DNA of 64,000 nucleotides from Mariprofundus ferrinatatus (GTDB taxonomy: Bacteria; Pseudomonadota; Zetaproteobacteria; Mariprofundales; Mariprofundaceae), in assembly GCF_002795825.1 (NCBI RefSeq), contig NZ_CP018800.1, positions 2,200,213 through 2,264,212 of the forward strand, in the 5' to 3' direction. Positions 18,646 to 27,861 of the stretch are shown here, one piece after another. How positions within the stretch are numbered: position 1 is the first letter of the stretch; every line of letters begins with the position of its first letter. Below the pieces are notes generated by a model that saw only the letters and a program-made list of their open reading frames with translations, searched no databases and had not been told where the DNA came from. The position numbers and the translations under genes were made by a program.

Positions 18646-19527
18646 TTAACCTTTGCGTCTGGCTCTGGGATGGGCTTCGTCATAAACCTCGGTGAGTTTG
18701 GCGATATCGAGATGGGTATAGCGCTCGGTAGTGGCAAGCGATGCGTGGCCGAGCAACTCCTGTATGGCGCGCAGATCAACACCGCTGGCGAGAAGGTGTG
18801 TGGCAAATGAGTGGCGCAGCCGGTGCGGCGTTACCGAAATATCAGCGCCATTCTCCAGTGCCCTGTCTTTAAGCATGCGCTGCACGCTGCGCACGGTTAA
18901 ACGCCTTCCGAAACGGTTAAGAAATACCGCCTTCTCCTCGACGGCTGAGATACGTTCACCTAGATAGGCCTGAAGATATTCCACCGCGCCCTGCGGCAGT
19001 GGCACGATGCGCTCTTTACGCCCTTTTCCGAAAACCCGCAGTTCAAACTGATCCATATCAATATCATCAAGGTTCAGTCCCACCACTTCGGATACACGCA
19101 GGCCGCAGCCGTACATCACAGCCAGCAGTGCCAGATCCCGTAACTCGCTGGCGCGATCGGTATGGTTCATCAGGGCGGCGGTCTGCTCCGGCGGCAGGGT
19201 GCGCGGCAGTCGTTTCGGCAATTTGGGAGGACGCACACCAGCCGCCACGTTGGCCCTGCACCAGCCCGCCTGCACGGCTGCATCGAAAAAGCTGGAGAGC
19301 GCTGAAAGCCTCCTGGCCAGCGTTGAAGCGGCAAGTCCCGCTGCATGGCTATCCACCAGCCAGTCCTGCACCTGGGTTCGATTGATTGCTGAGAGTGACG
19401 CATCCTCACCACAGAACGCGACAAACCGTACAAGATCGCGGCGATATGCGGCAACCGTATGCTCTGAGGCAAGGCGGACATCGGCCAGTTCATGAAGAAA
19501 CTGGTCTATCGCCTTGCTGAGTAACAT
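18646..19527 (-). CDS. xerC: site-specific tyrosine recombinase XerC
   Basis: It resolves chromosome dimers at dif together with XerD. At 293 residues it is standard length. The N-terminal SAM-like DNA-binding domain spans about 1-90. The catalytic residues are all present: Arg144 in CGLRVSEV, Lys168 in GKGRKER, His235 and Arg238 in TPHRLRHS, His261 in LLGHAS, and Tyr270 in TERYTHLD. The start at 19527 lies 1 nt after the stop of the DUF484-GGDEF gene, so they are coupled. A longer frame to 19677 would run into that gene. XerC rather than XerD is inferred from the DUF484 neighbour. Confidence 0.92.
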   Translation of the reverse strand: MLLSKAIDQFLHELADVRLASEHTVAAYRRDLVRFVAFCGEDASLSAINRTQVQDWLVDSHAAGLAASTLARRLSALSSFFDAAVQAGWCRANVAAGVRPPKLPKRLPRTLPPEQTAALMNHTDRASELRDLALLAVMYGCGLRVSEVVGLNLDDIDMDQFELRVFGKGRKERIVPLPQGAVEYLQAYLGERISAVEEKAVFLNRFGRRLTVRSVQRMLKDRALENGADISVTPHRLRHSFATHLLASGVDLRAIQELLGHASLATTERYTHLDIAKLTEVYDEAHPRARRKG

Positions 19528-19528
19528 C

Positions 19529-20653
19529 TCAGCTGCCGTCGGAATCTCCCTGTTCAGATTCGGCGATCTCAACCCGATTGCCGCCCAGGGCCTTGGCGAC
19601 ATACATTGCCTGATCTGCCTTGGCGACCAGCTGCTTAACGGCAGGATCCTTGCCGGCAGGAGAGTAGGCCACACCAATGCTTACCGTAACCTTCTCATCC
19701 TCCAACAGTTCACTCTCTGCTACGCAGTTGACAGCACGCGCTGCAATATCACACGCCTTCTCCTGACTGCAGCCCGGCAGCAACAGAACAAACTCATCGC
19801 CGCCCATACGGATCAGCGGGTCATTAGAGCGCACATACTGGCGCATCGCCTTGCTGACCATGCCCAGCACCCTATCGCCGGCATCATCGCCCAGGCGTTC
19901 ATTGAGCGACTTAAACCGATCCACATCGGCATAAATACACGCCACCTCCGTTTCACTGCCAAACCACTGCGATAGCGGCTGATGGCTGTGAGGCTGCAGA
20001 AAGCGGCGATTCTGGCTGCCGGTCAAAGTATCGGTAACCGACAGGCGGGCAAGGTGCTCACGTGCTGCAGCATGCTCGAGAGTAAGACCGACCACCTGCG
20101 CCAAGTGCTGCAGAAAATCACTGCTTTGATCGGGCGCGAAACGGTCACGGTCGATCGACCCTACCCCCAGCACGCCGAAAGGATTGTCGAGGTCACCCAG
20201 TGTTAGCAGTGCAATCGAACCGAGATGGCGATCTTGTGAATCGAGCCAGTCGAACTCATGTTCCGGGGAGAGTTGCATCAGCCATGCCTGCTTACGTGAA
20301 ATGCCCATCTGCCTTATCTCATCATTCTCAACCCAGACCAGATCGCGTTCCGAGAGTGCATCGAGCTTATGGCCACCTATAAAGCTGGAGCGGTCGAGCC
20401 AGAAGCGGACAAAGTCGAGTTCAAAATTGGAACGCAGGCCACGCAGCAGGGTGAAACAGAGATCTTCGGGGTCGGTGGACTTTAGCACCTGTGACTCAAG
20501 ATCAAACATTCGTGAAAACAGCCGCTCGTTCTGACGCAGACGCTGCATCACCTCGGCGACATACCCCTTAAGCTCCCTGTTCTCATCGGCCATCTGCTGA
20601 AAGCGGCGGTCCGAGAGGCTCTCCACCTTGGAGGCTTTCTCTTCCTTGCTCAT
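19529..20653 (-). CDS. DUF484 (GAF-like) - GGDEF fusion, probable diguanylate cyclase
   Basis: A 374-residue cytoplasmic protein. Residues about 1-205 match the DUF484 pattern: an N-terminal coiled coil (RRFQQMADENRELKGYV) then a GAF-like domain with DRHLGSIALLTLGD and PFGVLGVGSIDRDRF. Residues about 210-360 are a GGDEF domain with an intact GGDEF site and the RSND inhibitory (I-site) motif five residues upstream, so it should make c-di-GMP from GTP with product feedback. In many gammaproteobacteria a stand-alone DUF484 gene precedes xerC; here it carries a fused cyclase. The start at 20653 has GGAGGA at 8 nt. Its signal is unknown. Confidence 0.85.
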   Translation of the reverse strand: MSKEEKASKVESLSDRRFQQMADENRELKGYVAEVMQRLRQNERLFSRMFDLESQVLKSTDPEDLCFTLLRGLRSNFELDFVRFWLDRSSFIGGHKLDALSERDLVWVENDEIRQMGISRKQAWLMQLSPEHEFDWLDSQDRHLGSIALLTLGDLDNPFGVLGVGSIDRDRFAPDQSSDFLQHLAQVVGLTLEHAAAREHLARLSVTDTLTGSQNRRFLQPHSHQPLSQWFGSETEVACIYADVDRFKSLNERLGDDAGDRVLGMVSKAMRQYVRSNDPLIRMGGDEFVLLLPGCSQEKACDIAARAVNCVAESELLEDEKVTVSIGVAYSPAGKDPAVKQLVAKADQAMYVAKALGGNRVEIAESEQGDSDGS

Positions 20654-20762
20654 CAATTATCTCCTCCCTCTTCCGTACCTGGCGGCTGAACCATGATCAG
20701 CTCCAACCTATAAATTCGGCTCCATACAGATATCGTAATTAGGCTGAAGCGATGAACAAGTT

Positions 20763-21386
20763 CTATTTGCCCTGCTCCTCAGGCTTGCCTCCATTTCCGG
20801 CGGGCAGCGTGCCTCCGGAAAGAACCAGCTTCATCCCCTCTTCGACACTCATGTCGAGATAGACAATCTGCACAGGATCGACAAACAGCAGCCAGCCGGT
20901 CGTGGGGACAGGTGTAGAGGGGACAAAGACAGACACCCGTGTTTCACTGGCCCCATGAATCGCGACTGCGGTCTCACCGGTGACAAAGCCTATCACCATG
21001 GTTGCCTTGTCAGGGAATGGTACCATGACCACCTTCTGAAATGCGCTCGAGCTATCGCTCAAAGTCGCTTCAAGCAGCTGGCGGGTTGCCTTGTATATCG
21101 ATCGCACCAGCGGGATACGCCCCATAATTCGATCCACAAGGCGCATCAGGTGGTGCCCGATAAAGTGAGTGGTCAGCATGCCGATGGTGATAATGAAAAG
21201 CAGGGCCAGAATAATACCCAGACCCGGGATATCGATGCCGATCAGCGTCTCAGGGGCATATCCTGCCGGCAGCAGCGAAAGCGCATCATCAGAGAGTTCG
21301 ATCAACCAGTTGATCAATGCAACCGTAACCAGCAGTGGCGCCAGGGCAACGACACCTGCCAGCAGATATTTACGTAACGAAGCCAC
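20763..21386 (-). CDS. DUF502-family inner-membrane protein
   Basis: A 207-residue protein with two transmembrane helices near the N-terminus (about 7-27 and 53-75) and a soluble domain containing the family motifs IPLVRSIYKATRQL and VVMVPFPDKATMVIGFVTGE. The molecular function is unknown. The GTG start at 21386 shares its G with the TAG stop of the upstream deacetylase gene, a 1-nt overlap that implies coupled translation. It ends the long minus-strand operon that begins at obgE. Confidence 0.82.
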   Translation of the reverse strand: MASLRKYLLAGVVALAPLLVTVALINWLIELSDDALSLLPAGYAPETLIGIDIPGLGIILALLFIITIGMLTTHFIGHHLMRLVDRIMGRIPLVRSIYKATRQLLEATLSDSSSAFQKVVMVPFPDKATMVIGFVTGETAVAIHGASETRVSVFVPSTPVPTTGWLLFVDPVQIVYLDMSVEEGMKLVLSGGTLPAGNGGKPEEQGK

Positions 21387-22300
21387 TACAGCAGCACCTC
21401 AGGTTTGATTTTCGCCTGATGCACAGGCTTGCTCTCATGTAGCAGCTGATTCACCGATGATGCTGACTCCATCAGCTCTGTTCCCAGCTGTTCTTCAAGA
21501 AAGGTGATTGTGCTTCGGTATGGGTGGGCAATCACGATGCACTGCTTCTCCTGCTCCAGGCAGCGCTCTGCCTTTTGCCATGCACGCTGCATCGCTTCGG
21601 GACTTTTATCATGGTCTAGAAATATGCGTCTGCTGGCCCAGGCCACTCCGGCCAGTTCGGCGGCCTCCGCTGCAACACTTCTGTTGCTGGTTACAGAATC
21701 GACAAAAAACAGCCCCTGCTCCCTGCACACCTCCATAACCCAGCGCATCGGCTCTATCAGCTCGGTCAGGTGGGAGCCCATATGGTTATTAACCCCCTGG
21801 ACGTAGGGAACCGCAGTCAGGCCGCGAAGAAAAGTCTGGCGCAACTCACTCCTGTCCATTTTCTCATTCAGGAAATAGGGCGTCATCCTGTTCCGGTACT
21901 TCTCCGATGTCGGCTCCATCGGCAGGTGCAGCATCACCAGCTGTCCCATTGCATGTGCCATCTCTGCCGAATCATGTGCGAATGGCGCATCAGGGATAAT
22001 CGAAATAGCCACAGGCATGGGGAGTGCCAGAATCCGCCTGAGTGCAGCCAGATCATATCCGACATCATCCATAATCAGAGCCAGACCCGACTCAGGATGC
22101 TGCAAACCGGGCTCCATGTTTAACAGTGCATCCCTCTCCGGTTCGGGGAGGGAGGGTGCGACGGCCTTAACCGTAGCATCAGGCACCTCAACCCGCTTTT
22201 GGGACGCAGTCCCCTGCAGAGACACCACAACAAGAAGCAGGCTCAAAACAATCAGGAACAGCAGCGCCAGCCATTGCGGCTGCATTTTTTTATGGCTCAT
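21386..22300 (-). CDS. divergent polysaccharide deacetylase family protein (YibQ-like)
   Basis: A 304-residue envelope protein. One N-terminal membrane segment (about 10-27) acts as signal anchor. The remainder matches the divergent polysaccharide deacetylase family: IMDDVGYDLAALRRIL near 75, AISIIPDAPF near 97, VMLHLPMEP near 120 and NNHMGSHLTE near 164, where the His residues would hold a metal. Substrate unproven; family genes often sit beside envC and ctpA, as here, pointing to peptidoglycan or cell-surface polysaccharide. It lies 46 bp after ctpA. Confidence 0.85.
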   Translation of the reverse strand: MSHKKMQPQWLALLFLIVLSLLLVVVSLQGTASQKRVEVPDATVKAVAPSLPEPERDALLNMEPGLQHPESGLALIMDDVGYDLAALRRILALPMPVAISIIPDAPFAHDSAEMAHAMGQLVMLHLPMEPTSEKYRNRMTPYFLNEKMDRSELRQTFLRGLTAVPYVQGVNNHMGSHLTELIEPMRWVMEVCREQGLFFVDSVTSNRSVAAEAAELAGVAWASRRIFLDHDKSPEAMQRAWQKAERCLEQEKQCIVIAHPYRSTITFLEEQLGTELMESASSVNQLLHESKPVHQAKIKPEVLL

Positions 22301-22346
22301 GATCCTCTCACACTTCCTGTACGATACCCGGCATTAAGCGGGCTTA

Positions 22347-23669
22347 TCATCCACGAAGCGCATGCAGACCTCGGAGAAGATCCAGCGCACGCTGCAGCTG
22401 GGCATCAAGCTCAAGTCGCTCCTTCATTTTGTCGCTCGGACCGTCTCCGGCAACCTCTTTTACCGTTTTCTTGGACTTGCCGTTGCCATTCTCAAGATGC
22501 CCCTTCAGATCACGTTCAGTTACCCTGGGAATGAGACCATTGCTCTGCTCGTCCTTCTTCAATACCACCTGCTCAACCAGAATATCGGGGTCGATACCGG
22601 TCGCCTGAATGGAGCGGCCACTCGGGGTAAAGTAGAGCGCCGTGGTCACCTTAATTGCAGTACCGTCATTGAGCGGAACGACTGACTGCACCGACCCTTT
22701 ACCAAAGCTCTTGGTTCCCATCACAATTGCGCGGTGATGATCCTGAAGGGCGCCACCGACGATCTCGGATGCCGATGCAGAACCATTGTTCATCAGCACC
22801 ACCATGGGCAAGCCATTGAGGATATCGCCCGGCTCCGCATCGAATGAGAGGTTGTTACCCGCCCGCGACTTGGTGCTAACAATATTGCCCTTTTCCAGGA
22901 ACAGGTCGGAAACTGCCACCGCCTGGTTAAGCAAGCCGCCCGGATTATTGCGAAGATCAAGTACGGCACCGGAAAGTTTGCCACCGGCACGTTTCTTCAA
23001 CTCCCTGATCTGCTTGGAGAGCAGGGTTACCGTCGGCTGCTGGAACTGGGTAATACGCAGGTAGGCATAACCGGGCGCCAGCATATCGCCCTTTACCGAC
23101 TCCACTTTGATAATGGCGCGGGTAATCTTCACCTCGAGTGAAATGTTTTCACTTTCACGGTAAATCGTCAGCACGGTGCTGGTACCGGGTTTGCCACGCA
23201 TCCTCTTCACCCCTTCCATCAGGGACATATCACGTGTCAGTTCATCATCGATCTTGATAATCAGGTCACCTGCTTTGACGCCTGCACGATCTGCCGGGGT
23301 ATCCTCAATCGGTGCAATAATTCGGATGCCGCCCTCGGCAGCCTGAATCTCGATGCCAAGGCCTCCGAATTCGCCCTTGGTATCCACATTCATCTGCTTG
23401 TACATCTCTTTATCAAGATAGGTGGAGTGTGGATCCAGGCTGGAGAGCATGCCTGAGAGCGCACCCTCGATCAGCTTTTCATCGCTGACCTCCTCGACAT
23501 AAGCCTGGCGCACCATCTCCATCACCTGTGAAAATTTCTGCAGCTGTTGATAATCGGTGGCGGCATTGGCTTGACGGTGACCCGTTCCGGGCTCCCACGC
23601 CATAATACCCGCGCCCAGCAGAGCGAGAGCGCCTGTACCTAATAAAACTCGACGAAACTTCAAAGACAT
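22347..23669 (-). CDS. ctpA: carboxy-terminal processing protease, S41 family
   Basis: A periplasmic serine protease of the CtpA/Prc type. It has an N-terminal signal anchor (MSLKFRRVLLGTGALALLGA), a PDZ domain with GGLGIEIQAAEGGIRIIAPI, and a catalytic region with Ser in NNGSASASEIVGGA and the Lys dyad partner in KSFGKGSVQ, so it looks active. The start at 23669 is preferred because GGAGAAAGGT stands directly upstream; the frame also opens at a GTG at 23726, which would add 19 residues ahead of the signal. The gene follows envC and precedes the deacetylase, a set linked to septal peptidoglycan processing. Confidence 0.92.
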   Translation of the reverse strand: MSLKFRRVLLGTGALALLGAGIMAWEPGTGHRQANAATDYQQLQKFSQVMEMVRQAYVEEVSDEKLIEGALSGMLSSLDPHSTYLDKEMYKQMNVDTKGEFGGLGIEIQAAEGGIRIIAPIEDTPADRAGVKAGDLIIKIDDELTRDMSLMEGVKRMRGKPGTSTVLTIYRESENISLEVKITRAIIKVESVKGDMLAPGYAYLRITQFQQPTVTLLSKQIRELKKRAGGKLSGAVLDLRNNPGGLLNQAVAVSDLFLEKGNIVSTKSRAGNNLSFDAEPGDILNGLPMVVLMNNGSASASEIVGGALQDHHRAIVMGTKSFGKGSVQSVVPLNDGTAIKVTTALYFTPSGRSIQATGIDPDILVEQVVLKKDEQSNGLIPRVTERDLKGHLENGNGKSKKTVKEVAGDGPSDKMKERLELDAQLQRALDLLRGLHALRG

Positions 23670-23757
23670 ACCTTTCTCCAACACTCCGGCAGCCGCAACT
23701 GCCTTGTCATCATGTTTCTGCGCCACATGCTGCGTGAAGCAGCAGCATGCCAGCGCA

Positions 23758-24915
23758 TCAGCGCCGACACCAGCCTTTCGGGTTTACGGCTTTCCCGCGA
23801 TCCCTTATTTCAAAATAGACCGCAACGCTGTTGATCCAGCCCGTGCTCCCCGCCTCGGCAATCGTCTCATTCTCTTCCACCCAGTCTCCCAACTGCTTGT
23901 AGAGCACATCATTATGGGCATAAACCCCGAGGATACCGTCGCCGTAGTCAATAATCGTCATCAGTCCGAATCCACCAAACCAGTCGGCATAACGCACCTG
24001 TCCGGATGCCATGGCCTTCACTCCATGCGCACTCGAATTCGGCCTGAGCTGAACGCCCTGCAATTCTGGCATCGAGGGGCTGGGACGAGAGCCAAAGCTT
24101 GCAACGATCTTGCCTGTAACAGGCCACTTCAAATGCCCCTTACGCTTGCGAATCTTCTGCTCTAAAGCGGACTTATCCGTGGCAAGCAGCCCTTCACTCA
24201 TGTTATCGAGCAGCCTGAGCAACGCCTTCTCCTCGCGCGCCAGCTGCTGGTCACGCTTTTTCTTGGAGACAACATCACCGCGTATCCGATCAAGCATGGC
24301 ACGTTTATCGTGCACCCTTCCGGCAAGCTCCTGCTCACTTTTCTGCTTCTCCCTGCGTAAAGCATCAAGCCGCTCACGCTCCTCCAGCAGCTCGACCTCA
24401 ACGCGCTCCAGATCCTGCACAGATTGAAGGTATGCAAGGCGATCCTGCTCCTGAGAATTCATAACCCGGTTCAACAGATATCTGCGGTGTGGAATATCAC
24501 TGACCGGCACGCCGGTAAAGATACCCATCCACTCAGATGCACGACTACTGCGCTGCCATGCTGCAGCACTCTCATCTAGCATCTGTTTCTTCAGCTGTTT
24601 GATTCGTGACTGCAGCTGATCCCGCTCCCGATTCAGCCTGGCCAGACGTATGTCCGCCTCTTTTACCTGCTTTCTTGCTGCGCCGGTTGCCTTGCGTGCA
24701 GAGATCAGGCCTGAGTCGAGCTTGCGAAGTTCACGCCCGATATCGCCCATCTGTCCTTCAAGTTGGCTGCGCACCTTGGCCAGGCGCTGTCGTTCAGCCT
24801 TGATTTTTTCAATTTTCCCCTGGGTGTCCGTCTCTGCAGCAACTATCCCTGGCAGACCCCACGACAGCATGAGCAGCAGCAAAAGAGAAGAGATATACCG
24901 CAAAAGAGTGCTCAT
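23758..24915 (-). CDS. envC: murein hydrolase activator, EnvC-like (degenerate LytM)
   Basis: A periplasmic cell-division factor that in E. coli activates the amidases AmiA and AmiB. It has a signal peptide (MSTLLRYISSLLLLLMLSWG), a long coiled coil over about 30-270, and a C-terminal M23/LytM domain. The metal-site histidines of active M23 enzymes are not complete: the last motif reads VYFEIRDRGKAVNPKGW, with Tyr where active enzymes have His, matching EnvC rather than an active endopeptidase. The start at 24915 makes a 4-nt ATGA overlap with the rlmH stop. A longer frame to 25026 lies entirely within rlmH. Confidence 0.88.
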   Translation of the reverse strand: MSTLLRYISSLLLLLMLSWGLPGIVAAETDTQGKIEKIKAERQRLAKVRSQLEGQMGDIGRELRKLDSGLISARKATGAARKQVKEADIRLARLNRERDQLQSRIKQLKKQMLDESAAAWQRSSRASEWMGIFTGVPVSDIPHRRYLLNRVMNSQEQDRLAYLQSVQDLERVEVELLEERERLDALRREKQKSEQELAGRVHDKRAMLDRIRGDVVSKKKRDQQLAREEKALLRLLDNMSEGLLATDKSALEQKIRKRKGHLKWPVTGKIVASFGSRPSPSMPELQGVQLRPNSSAHGVKAMASGQVRYADWFGGFGLMTIIDYGDGILGVYAHNDVLYKQLGDWVEENETIAEAGSTGWINSVAVYFEIRDRGKAVNPKGWCRR

Positions 24916-25361
24916 ACGCGATGATAAGGGTGTCCCTGAATAATGGTAAATGCCCGATAGAGCTGCTCCAGCACCACCGCCCGCACCAGCTGGTGCGGCA
25001 GGGTAAGCCTGGAGAGGCTCCAGCATGCACCAGCAGCTCTGCGCACCTCATCGGCAACACCGTCAGCACCGCCAATCACAAAATCCAGCTGAGCATCACC
25101 CGCCAGCGAGCCCAGATGCCCCGCCCACTGTTTACTGCCGTTGAGCAGGCCTCGCTCATCGAACAGCACAAAGCCGCTGCCGGCGTGCTTGAGGATCTGC
25201 TTGGCCTCCTCCTGTTTACGCTGGGAGACCTGTTTGCCCCGGCCTTCAGGCAACTCGATGACCTGACAGGCTGCAAACGGTTTAAGGCGTTCAAGAAAGC
25301 GCGCCTCGAACTCGGAGAGTTCGCGCGATCCACGCCCAATCACCAGCAGCCTGAGCTTCAC
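24912..25361 (-). CDS. rlmH: 23S rRNA (pseudouridine1915-N3)-methyltransferase
   Basis: A SPOUT-fold methyltransferase that modifies pseudouridine 1915 in helix 69 of 23S rRNA. At 149 residues it is close to the usual 155. The knot region is present as FVIGGADGVADEVR, followed by LSRLTLPHQLVRAVVLEQLYRA and ending in the conserved IIQGHPYHR(V). It overlaps rsfS upstream and envC downstream, each by 4 nt, in the widely conserved rsfS-rlmH pair. Confidence 0.95.
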   Translation of the reverse strand: MKLRLLVIGRGSRELSEFEARFLERLKPFAACQVIELPEGRGKQVSQRKQEEAKQILKHAGSGFVLFDERGLLNGSKQWAGHLGSLAGDAQLDFVIGGADGVADEVRRAAGACWSLSRLTLPHQLVRAVVLEQLYRAFTIIQGHPYHRV

Positions 25362-25729
25362 GATGCGCTGTCCGACTCCTTATGGGGCACACGCCAGAGC
25401 CGCTCGAGCTGGAAACTCTCGCGAACCTCGGGAAGGAAGAGGTGAACCACAATGTCGCCCAGATCAACCAGCAACCACTCCATCGCCTCCAGCCCCTCTA
25501 CCTTGGCAGCGAGCCCGTACTGATGCGCCACCTCAGACACCGACTGAGAGAGCGCTTTGATCTGGCGATCAGAACGGCCACTTGCGACGATGAAGCGATC
25601 GGTAAAATCGCACCTGCCGTGAACGTCAATCACCAGCACATCCTGTGCCTTCTTATCCTCAAGCGCCTCAACCAGTGCTTCGGTCATCTGCTCGAATCTT
25701 TCACTATCTTTAACTGCTACCTGTGTCAC
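25358..25729 (-). CDS. rsfS: ribosomal silencing factor RsfS
   Basis: It binds ribosomal protein L14 and blocks subunit joining under starvation. The 123-residue length and the motifs DVLVIDVHGRCDFTDRFIVASG, HQYGL and WLLVDLGDIVVHLFLPEVRE are diagnostic. The start is GTG at 25729, with GGAG 5 nt upstream; an ATG one base before it reads straight into TGA, so GTG is the real start. It overlaps rlmH by 4 nt and follows nadD by 23 bp. Confidence 0.94.
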   Translation of the reverse strand: MTQVAVKDSERFEQMTEALVEALEDKKAQDVLVIDVHGRCDFTDRFIVASGRSDRQIKALSQSVSEVAHQYGLAAKVEGLEAMEWLLVDLGDIVVHLFLPEVRESFQLERLWRVPHKESDSAS

Positions 25730-25752
25730 ATCTTCTCCTTATAGGGATTCCT

Positions 25753-26403
25753 TTACCTGTCCGGGGGAACCCTGTAACTCATCTCAATCCTGCTTCTCAC
25801 CTGCTCAGGCACCCTTCCGAGAAGCGATATTCCCTGCCTCGCATCACTGCGCAACATGGTGGCCGATATATCCGGCAGCGCTACCGGCAGATAACACCAG
25901 TGGCCTGGAGCATTGCGTTCCTGCCACTGCCGTACGTCAACTTGCTGCCAACCTGCATGATCTGGAAGCGCTTCCACATCAAGCCCGGTTCGGGCAAATA
26001 CGGCGATATTGCAGAGCTCAAGGTGCGCCGGATATTCGCGCCAGCTTTCGAGACCCGCCCATGCATCGGCACCCAGCATCAGCCATGGCACAGTGCCGGG
26101 GTAACGCTGCTGAAAATCACGCAGGGTTTCCACCGCTGCAACGGGCCTGCCCAGCCTCACTTCCCAGTCAAACACCTGCACTTCCGGCCTGCTTTTATAA
26201 ATCTCCTGCAACCAGCCAAGGCGTTTTGCACCATCGGCAAAGCCCGACAACTCTCGGTGCACGGGCTCTGCAGGTATCACCCACACCTCATCAAGCCCCA
26301 TCACATTCAGGCCCGCCTCAACAAGTGCCACGTGGCCGTTGTGCGGGGGATCAAACGTTCCGCCAAACAACCCGATATGCCTGAGAACAGCATCTGAATT
26401 CAT
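25753..26403 (-). CDS. nadD: nicotinate-nucleotide adenylyltransferase
   Basis: It adenylates nicotinate mononucleotide in NAD synthesis. At 216 residues it is of family length. The nucleotidyltransferase loop is IGLFGGTFDPPHNGHVALVE at about 10-29, and the second active-site motif is DISATMLRSD, a slight variant of the common ISSTxIR. A GGGGAGACAGG stretch precedes the ATG. It stands before rsfS-rlmH as in many proteobacteria. A short overlapping frame upstream is discussed in the findings. Confidence 0.95.
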   Translation of the reverse strand: MNSDAVLRHIGLFGGTFDPPHNGHVALVEAGLNVMGLDEVWVIPAEPVHRELSGFADGAKRLGWLQEIYKSRPEVQVFDWEVRLGRPVAAVETLRDFQQRYPGTVPWLMLGADAWAGLESWREYPAHLELCNIAVFARTGLDVEALPDHAGWQQVDVRQWQERNAPGHWCYLPVALPDISATMLRSDARQGISLLGRVPEQVRSRIEMSYRVPPDR

Positions 26404-26548
26404 CCTGTCTCCCCGGACAATTGAGAGATTGTCAGAGTTTTATTCTGCAGCAAGGCAGGAGGCGAACAGAGCCATAGCGTACTGGCGATACGCGAGGATT
26501 CGAACACAGCCATAATGCCGCTACAGGACAATAGATGGGTGACCGCTT

Positions 26549-27817
26549 CTATCCTCGAATCTCGCCGTGGCCGAGCACGATCCATTTCTGTGTTGTCAGC
26601 CCTTCAAGGCCAACGGGGCCACGAACATGCAGGCGATCCGTCGAGATCCCGATCTCAGCGCCCAGTCCGTACTCAAAGCCGTCGGCAAAACGGGTGCTCG
26701 CGTTCCACATCACCGAAGAGGAGTCGACCTCCCGCAGAAAGCGATTGCCCGCCTCGTACTCCTCGGTCACGATCGTTTCGGTATGGCCTGATCCATATGC
26801 GTCGATGTGGTCCATGGCCATATCCAGCGAGTCGACAATGCGTACCGAAAGTACCGGGGCAAGATACTCTGTGGCCCAGTCCGCATCGCTGGCCTCTTTC
26901 ACACCCATGCCGGCGCAGCGGGCTATCGTCTGTTCACAGCCTCGCACCTCAACACCCTTGTCGAGCATGGCCTGTATCAGCGACTGCACCGCATCTGTGG
27001 CAACATCCCGATGGATCAGCAATGTTTCCATCGCATTGCAAACGCCATAGCGGTGCGTTTTGGCGTTCAACGCGATATTTCGTGCCATTTCCGTATTTGC
27101 TGCGGCATCAATATAAACATGACAGATGCCGTCCAGATGCTTAATGACGGGCACGCGCGACTCGGCAGAGACACGCTCGATCAGTGATTTGCCGCCGCGT
27201 GGAATAATCACATCGACATAGCTATCGCTTCTCAGCAGAGCCCCGACAAGTGCACGGTCGGTCGAATCGACAAGCTGCACAGCATTCTGAGACAGTCCCT
27301 TGTCCACGAGTGCGCGGCGCAGACAGGCGGCAATAGCACGGTTGGAGTGAATCGCTTCCGATCCCCCGCGTAGAATCGCTGCATTGCCCGATTTCAGACA
27401 GAGGCCCGCAGCATCGGCAGTGACATTGGGGCGAGACTCGAAAATAATACCGATCACGCCCAGTGGCACCCGCATATGACCAACCTGAATACCGGAGGGG
27501 CGATAACGCAGATTGTCGATCGCACCAACCGGATCAGGCAACGCTGCAATCTGCTCCAGCCCTTCAGCCATCGCCTCTACGCGGTCGCCATTTAGCATCA
27601 GACGATCCTTCATTGCGCTATCCAGGCCGTTCTCATCCGCTGCTTTCATATCGAGTGCATTGGCGGCAAGAATTTCGTTCATCTCCCGGCGCATCACGGC
27701 CGCCGCAAGAAGCAGTGCCTCATCTTTGGAGCGGGTATTCGCCATTCGCATCGCCTTGGCTGCATCCTTTGCCTGCCTGCCCAGCTTGTTCATGATCGAT
27801 TGTGCATCAGTTTCCAT
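26549..27817 (-). CDS. proA: gamma-glutamyl phosphate reductase
   Basis: The second enzyme of proline synthesis, reducing gamma-glutamyl phosphate with NADPH. The ALDH-superfamily catalytic cysteine is in [34 protein letters not shown] lies in the N-terminal half and [15 protein letters not shown] near the C-terminus. Start 27817 is chosen because GGGAG lies 6-8 nt upstream; a TTG at 27832 would add five residues. It follows proB by 44 bp; proB and proA form a unit between obgE and nadD. Confidence 0.95.
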   Translation of the reverse strand: METDAQSIMNKLGRQAKDAAKAMRMANTRSKDEALLLAAAVMRREMNEILAANALDMKAADENGLDSAMKDRLMLNGDRVEAMAEGLEQIAALPDPVGAIDNLRYRPSGIQVGHMRVPLGVIGIIFESRPNVTADAAGLCLKSGNAAILRGGSEAIHSNRAIAACLRRALVDKGLSQNAVQLVDSTDRALVGALLRSDSYVDVIIPRGGKSLIERVSAESRVPVIKHLDGICHVYIDAAANTEMARNIALNAKTHRYGVCNAMETLLIHRDVATDAVQSLIQAMLDKGVEVRGCEQTIARCAGMGVKEASDADWATEYLAPVLSVRIVDSLDMAMDHIDAYGSGHTETIVTEEYEAGNRFLREVDSSSVMWNASTRFADGFEYGLGAEIGISTDRLHVRGPVGLEGLTTQKWIVLGHGEIRG

Positions 27818-27861
27818 TCTATTCTCCCACAAAAGGCATTCTGACTGGTGCGCACCGGCAC

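Noticed and set aside
26496..26505. GGATTCGAAC, like a tRNA T-loop on the minus strand, in the proA-nadD gap.
   Set aside because: The flanks CTGTG and CCTCG do not pair as a T-stem and no acceptor, D or anticodon arms can be built. Chance match.
26515..27144. Plus-strand frame of 209 codons.
   Set aside because: Antisense to proA; Arg/Ser/Pro-rich translation typical of a shadow frame.
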